DNA of 64,000 nt from Acorus gramineus. Taxonomy: Eukaryota; Streptophyta; Magnoliopsida; Acorales; Acoraceae. The DNA lies in NCBI GenBank assembly GCA_030737835.1, contig CM060847.1, positions 15,712,656-15,776,655 on the forward strand, given 5' to 3'. A program made the position numbers and the translations under genes. Of this stretch, positions 58,782-64,000 are shown piece after piece. The notes below the pieces were generated by a model that did no database searches, was not told where the DNA came from, and saw only the letters and a program-made list of their open reading frames with translations. How positions within the stretch are numbered: position 1 is the stretch's first letter; each line of letters starts with the position of its first letter.

Positions 58782-59579
58782 TGGTATCAGAGCTAGAAAT
58801 TAAAAAACCCTAGTTTTTTAATTTTTTTGGAATCCTTCACCGTCGCCGTCGTGCCCTTGCCGTCGTCGTCGCCGTCGTGCCCTTGCCGTCGTGTTGCGTC
58901 GTGCCTTGCCGTCGTCGTCGTGCCCTTGCCGTCGCCTCGTCGTCGTGCCCTTGCCGTCGCCGTCGTGCCTTGTCGTCGCCGTCGCCGTCGTGCCGCTGCC
59001 GTCCGCCGCCTGCGCAGAGCCCTGCCCTGCCCGGTGCCCAGCCCAGCCGCGCGCGCCCTGCTGCGCCCTGCCCGGATCGCACGGATCTGCCCGGATCGCC
59101 CGCGCGCTGATCCTGCCCGGATTTCCCGGGATCTACTGGTGCCAGCCTGTCTCGAGCTGTCCGGGTCATCTCGCGCGTCCGACCCGGATCCGACCCGAGC
59201 GCTCCCAGCATCCGACCCGGGCGCTCCCAGCATCCGACCCGGGCGCTCCGAATCCGACCCGGATCCCGATCCGACCCGGATCCGGGAACCCGGCCCGGGA
59301 CGCGACCCGAATACGCCGCCGCCGGCCGCCCTCCGCCGCCGCCGGCCGACTCCGCCGCCTCCGGCCGCCCTCCGTCGCCTCCGGCTCCTCCGGCCGTCCT
59401 CTGCCGCCTCCGGCCGCCCTCCGCCGCCTCCGGCGCCGCTTGAGACTTCAAAATCACTAAATCGGTCATAACTTCCTCTCCGGAAGTCCGATTAAGGTGA
59501 TCCAGGAGTCCATTTTGCTCGATTTTTCGTGCTCTACGTCCTCGTCTGCTTCTGATCCTCATCCGAGTGGTTCTGCACA
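58782..59579 (+). other. GC-rich leader between PBS and gag
   Basis: After the primer-binding site the leader turns into GCCGTCGTC/GTCGCC repeats (58835-59000). CCCGGATC/CGACCCGG words follow (59080-59290), then GCCGCCTCCGGCCGCC repeats (59310-59440). GC content is far above both flanks. All frames are open but no conserved protein is encoded; the gag start is at 59580. Confidence 0.75.
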
Positions 59580-62500
59580 ATGTCAGAAATCAACGACGAC
59601 CCTACTCTTCCGTTACCAACTTCGAAGGTTTCTGATCTCTCTCAGGCTGCTACTCTCTCTCAAATGGCATGTTTTGAGAATTTTCGGGACAATCTTCCGA
59701 ACTCGACCGATTTTCCTCTTAGTTCTGCCGAAGATTGGTCACCCTGGCACATTACGGTACGGAGCGCTCTCGATCGTTGTCATCTTGTCGGTTATATTGA
59801 TGGTTCTATTGTGCAACCGTCTGATCAAGACCCGACATATATCACCTGGCGCACACGGGACAGACGCGTATTCTCCTATTTGATCAACTCTGTTGATCGT
59901 TCGATCCGTGCAGATCTCACTGGTTTTCCGTCGTCTGCCGCACTATGGACTCATCTTTGTGACCGCTTTGTAGAGAAAAGCGGTGCTCGTGAATATCAAC
60001 TTCTGATCGACACTCAGACTGCTACTCAAGGTGATCTATCTGCCCAGACTCTATATGGCCGCATGAGGGCGAACTTCAGGGAGCTTCGTGCGCTTGAGCC
60101 TGGACCGATGGCCACTCCCGCTGAGCGAGAAGCTTTTCGTGATCGTCGTGAGTTGTATCAGTATCTGATGGCTCTTCGTCCAGAGTTCTCCGCATTGGCC
60201 GGTCAACTCATACATCGGGATCCACTTCCTCGACTGGAATCCGCCGTCACTGAGGTTGTTGCTGAGGAGACTCGTCTTCGCACCATTGCATTGCGCCAGT
60301 CCACTCCATCTTCCACTTATGAGGGTGTCTTGGCAGCTACTCCTCCTACGACACTCACCGGCTCCTCTCGAAAGAATACATTGTGTACTCACTGCAAGAG
60401 GACTGGACATCCGGTCGCCGACTGTTGGAAGCTTCATCCTGAAAAGCGCTTTGCACCAAAAGGAAGAGGACAGCGTCGCCCCACTGCTCCCTATACTTCT
60501 GTTGCTGTTGCCACTGACGCTCCGTCTTCATACACAGATCAGCTTGGGCGTATCCGAGAGAGCCTCGATCAACTGATCATACAGCAACCTCCTCCTGGTT
60601 CTTCTACTCCCTCTGCTTTCTCTACTACTTTGGGTACTCCTGTTCATTGGATTTTTGATTCAGGTGCTTCACATCACATGACACCGGACAGTTCTGTCCT
60701 CACTGCATGCTCACCGGCACCTTCACACCTGCCCACGATTCATACTGCAGATGGCTCCCCTTTAGTCATCACGCAGTGTGGATCGATCACTACCACCTCT
60801 GACCCTACAGGACGCATTTCATTACCATTTGTTTTGCATGCCCCTGACCTTTGCATGAATCTTATATCTATTAGCCGATTGTGTGATTCTGGTCTCACTG
60901 TTACCTTTACCACCTCTGGTTGTCTTGTGCAGGATCCACGATCAGGGCAGAGGATTGGCGTTGGACGTAGGATTGGCGGACTTTATTACGTGGAGTATCT
61001 TCGTCTTCCCGTTCCTGATCCATCTGTCTTCTGTGGTAGCGTCACTTCTGATGTCGATTTGTGGCATCGAAGGTTAGGTCATGTGTCTGAGTCTCGTCTC
61101 AAAGAACTATTTCAATCTGGTGTCTTAGGTCGTATTTCTTTTTCTCCACTTTCTGTTTGCGAGGGCTGTAAATTAGCCAAACCTGTGGCTACTCCTTTTA
61201 GTCCTAGTAATAATCAGTCCTCTAGTCCATTTGAGCTTGTTCATTCTGACATTTGGGGCCCATCTCATGTAACCTCAAAGAGTGGTTTTTCTTATTATAT
61301 TAGTTTTATTGATGATTACTCTCGTTTTACTTGGATTTATTTATTGCGTCAACGTTCTGAGGTTCCCAAAATTTATGAGATTTTTACCAATATGATTTAT
61401 ACCCAATTTCAAGCTCGTATCAAAACTTTTAGGTCTGATTGTGCTCGAGAATACATCTCTTCTACGATGCGTTCTCTTCTTCATTCTCATGGCACCCTTT
61501 TTCAGCAATCATGCCCCTACACTCATGAGCAAAATGGGGTTGCTGAACGTAAACATCGTCATATTCTTGAGACGACTCGTGCTCTCTTACTTTCCTCTTC
61601 AGTCCCCAGTATGTTCTGGGCTGAAGCTGCTCTTCTCTGTGTCCATCTTATCAATATCACCCCCTCCTCTGTCCTCTCCGGTATGACTCCTCATGAGCGT
61701 CTTTATTCTTCTCACCCTGATTATAGCAGACTTCGCACATTTGGATGTACGTGTTTTGTGCTTCTCCCTCCTCATCAACGCACCAAGTTGGCCGCTCGGT
61801 CAGTAAAGTGTGTATTCTTGGGGATTAGCTTCGAACACAAGGGTTATCGCTGCTATGATCCTGTTGGAGATCGATTTTGGATCGCTCGTCATGTGTCCTT
61901 TGTCGAGGATGTTCCCTATTTTTCTTCTTCACCCACTCCGTCCTCTCCTCCTATTCAGGTCTCTCCTATTACGTCTCTTCCTTTTCCTGGCCTACCTGTT
62001 GCACTAGAGTCTGTTCCTACCCCTGCGTCTCAACCTGACAATCCTGCAGATAACCCACCCTCTCCTCCCAGTGTGTCACCTATTGTCCCTACTGAAGATA
62101 CTTCCACTGGTCCTCCGACTCCCACGCCTGACGCGCCTCCTCCTGCCGTGGATCCTCATCTTTTGCCTCGTTATCCTCACCGTGCGCGTCACCCTCCTTC
62201 CCGCCGCTTCAGTTACGACTCGGGGCCACCAGACAGTTTGGTTTTGCATCTGTCAGTACCTACTCTCCACAATTTCAGGCCTATCTCACAGCTATACATG
62301 TCCACCGTGAGCCCCGATCTTATCACGAGGCAGTCGAGTACCCTGAGTGGCAGCAGGCCATGGCTGAGGAGTTTGAGGCGTTTGAGCAGACACAGACCTG
62401 GGATGTTGTTCCCCTTCCGGATGGTGTTACCCCTATCAGCTGCAAGTGGATTTTCAAGATCAAGCATCGCCCTGATGGTTCCATTGAACGCCATAAGGCT

Positions 62501-63832
62501 CGTCTTGTTGCTAGAGGTTTCACTCAGGAGTATGGCATTGACTATGAGGAGACCTTTGCTCCTGTTGCTCAGATGACTACTGTTCGCACCCTTCTCGCCG
62601 TTGCTGCTGTTCGTCGCTGGTCTCTCTTTCAGATGGACGTGAAGAATGCTTTTCTTCATGGTGATTTATCTGAGGTTGTTTATATGCAACCACCTCCAGG
62701 TCTCAGCACTCCTCCTCAGCATGTTTGTCGTCTTCGGCGGGCTATATACGGACTGAAACAAGCTCCTCGTGCCTGGTTTGAGCGTTTTCGCAGTGTTATT
62801 CTGACAGCTGGTTTTGTTGAGAGCCACCAGGACCACTCTATGTTTGTGCGATCCTCATCGCAGGGGCGGGTAATCCTTCTTCTGTATGTTGACGACATGA
62901 TTATAACTGGCGATGACTCCGCTGGTATTACTCGGGTCAAGAATCACCTCAGTCGACAGTTTCAGATGAAAGATCTTGGTACTCTTCGCTACTTCCTTGG
63001 TCTCGAAATTGCACAGAGTGATCGTGGGATTCTGCTTTCTCAACAGAAGTATACAGCTGACATTTTAGAGCGTGCTGCCCTCTCCGATACCCGCAGTGCG
63101 GATACTCCTCTTGAGCTTAATGTGAAGCTTCGTCCTACGGATGGTGAGCTCCTCTCAGATCCCACTCGATACAGACAGATCGTGGGTCAGCTTGTGTATC
63201 TCTGCATCACTAGACCTGACATTGCTCATGCCGTCAGTATTGTTAGTCAGTTTGTCTCGGCTCCTCGATCAGTGCATTATGGTGCTCTTATGCGAATTCT
63301 TAGATATTTGCGTGGTACTATCACTAGATCGATCTATCTGTCATCCTCTTCGACTCTGGTTCTCAGGGCTTACACTGATGCTGATTGGGCTGGAGACCCG
63401 ACGACTAGACGCTCCACCACTGGTTTCTGCATATTTCTCGGAGATTCTATCATCTCTTGGCGCAGCAAGAAACAGGAGGTTGTTTCTCTTTCCAGCACTG
63501 AGGCTGAATATCGAGCCATGGCTATCACCACCAAGGAGATTGTTCATCTCAGACGTCTCTTGGTGGATCTAGGAGTTACTATGACTGGTCCTACTCCTCT
63601 TCACTGTGATAACCGGTCTGCTATTCAGATTGCTAGCAATCCGGTCTTTCATGAGAGGACCAAACACATTGAGATCGATTGTCACTTCGTTCGTCAGCAC
63701 TTTCTTGCAGAGACATTATCGCTTCCGCATATCTCCTCTGCTGAGCAGCTTGCTGATTTCTTTACGAAGTCACATCCAGTTCCTCGATTTCAGTTTCTTC
63801 TTCGCAAACTCACTTTGTATGATCCACCGTGA
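59580..63832 (+). pseudogene. Copia gag-pol polyprotein, one frameshift before reverse transcriptase
   Basis: The first frame (59580-about 62220) encodes Gag and then a CCHC zinc knuckle (C269, C272, H277, C282). The protease follows with D360 in FDSGASHH. Integrase has its HHCC region (LWHRRLGH ... CEGCKLAK) and core motifs HSDIWGP, FRSDCAREY and HEQNGVAERKH. At the G run 62222-62225 the coding phase moves by minus one. The rest is read in the other frame to 63832: RT (CKWIFKIKHRPDGSIERHKA, QMDVKNAFLHG, LYVDDMI) and RNase H (YTDADWAG, SSTEAEYRAM), stop at 63830-63832. A single base loss in the G run explains the shift; no other lesion was noticed. I do not think it is programmed frameshifting, because Copia elements normally use one frame. 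Confidence 0.93.
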
Positions 63833-63845
63833 GTTTGAGGAGGGC

Positions 63846-64000
63846 TGTTAGATTATATGTGTTATCTTATAATGTGTGTAGTGTATTACACGTGTAACTA
63901 GATATTATATATAAAGGGACTAACCCCTAAGTGGAATATTTATTATTTTATAAAGGGACTAACCCCTAAGTGGAATAGGGATTTCATTATTTTATTCTCT
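63846..64000 (+). repeat. 3' LTR of the Copia element, partial, with internal duplication
   Basis: Starts TGTTAGATTATATG like the 5' LTR. The segment AAAGGGACTAACCCCTAAG plus TGGAAT occurs twice (about 63915-63940 and 63952-63977), but once in the 5' LTR. The last ~10 bp fall beyond the window. Confidence 0.92.

Larger units (their letters stand above)
58647..64000 (+). mobile_element. Ty1/Copia LTR retrotransposon (3' LTR truncated by window end)
   Basis: The 5' LTR is 58647-58781 (TGTTAGATT...TCTAACA, 135 bp) with a TATATATAAAG box at about 58713. The primer-binding site TGGTATCAGAGC directly follows it and matches initiator-Met tRNA. The polypurine tract GAGGAGGGC precedes the 3' LTR at 63846, which is cut at 64000 about 10 bp before its expected end. 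Gene order protease-integrase-RT-RNase H proves Copia. Very short LTRs fit Ale/Retrofit-type lineages, an inference. The LTRs differ by small indels and a duplication, so it is not a brand-new insertion. Confidence 0.95.

Noticed and set aside
58827..59580. Frames of 146-247 residues in the Copia leader
   Set aside because: GC-rich simple repeats keep all frames open; the position between PBS and gag and the lack of motifs argue against a gene.
62215..62240. Programmed ribosomal frameshift in the Copia element
   Set aside because: Copia elements usually use a single gag-pol frame and the shift sits between integrase and RT, not after gag. Loss of one G explains it more simply.

Overview
This window is nuclear DNA from a flowering plant. 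Evidence: AT-rich intergenic sequence, intron-split genes with GT-AG junctions, (CT)n 5' leaders, plant-type promoter elements (telo-box, site II, the snRNA upstream sequence element), and plant transposon families (hAT, PIF/Harbinger, Helitron, Copia, SINE). I cannot name the species.

Layout. 1-8.3 kb is a transposon graveyard: a Helitron 3' end (1-952), then hAT-type elements with clear 8-bp target duplications, two of them nested inside a third. 9.0-17.1 kb is a complete six-exon gene for UTP6, a U3 processome protein, with a Tourist-like MITE in its long intron. 17.6-21.0 kb is a candidate non-autonomous element with an exon-like insert and a SINE. 22.0-25.7 kb (minus strand) is a five-coding-exon gene for a 254-residue, probably organelle-targeted membrane protein that I do not recognise. 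29.6-30.2 kb holds only the last exon of the glycine-cleavage T-protein gene, next to a LINE scrap. 30.4-40.2 kb is one large PIF/Harbinger transposon with a Myb/SANT ORF1, an intact DDE transposase, and a third gene for a GRF zinc finger with a membrane tail. ORF1 is interrupted by a 3.23-kb solo LTR whose 5-bp target duplication (GGTGC) is still readable. 40.7-42.1 kb (minus) is a secreted glycine-rich protein gene with a one-base frameshift, and a decayed paralogue lies divergently at 43.9 kb.

44.75-54.5 kb is dominated by Helitrons. They surround the last four exons of an SR45a/Tra2-like splicing-factor gene whose first exons are absent. One Helitron carries six tandem copies of its own 5' terminus. 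At 54.86 kb there is a U1 snRNA gene with its promoter elements at canonical spacing. From 58.65 kb to the window end is a Copia retrotransposon with one frameshift in its polyprotein; its 3' LTR runs off the window.

The host genes are unrelated housekeeping genes and form no pathway cluster; UTP6, the splicing factor and U1 all serve RNA processing, which I take as coincidence. The element with most claim to novelty is the three-gene Harbinger transposon. The Helitron with multiplied 5' ends comes next. Three independent frameshifts are all the loss of one base from a G run on the coding strand, so an assembly artefact must be considered before calling those genes dead.
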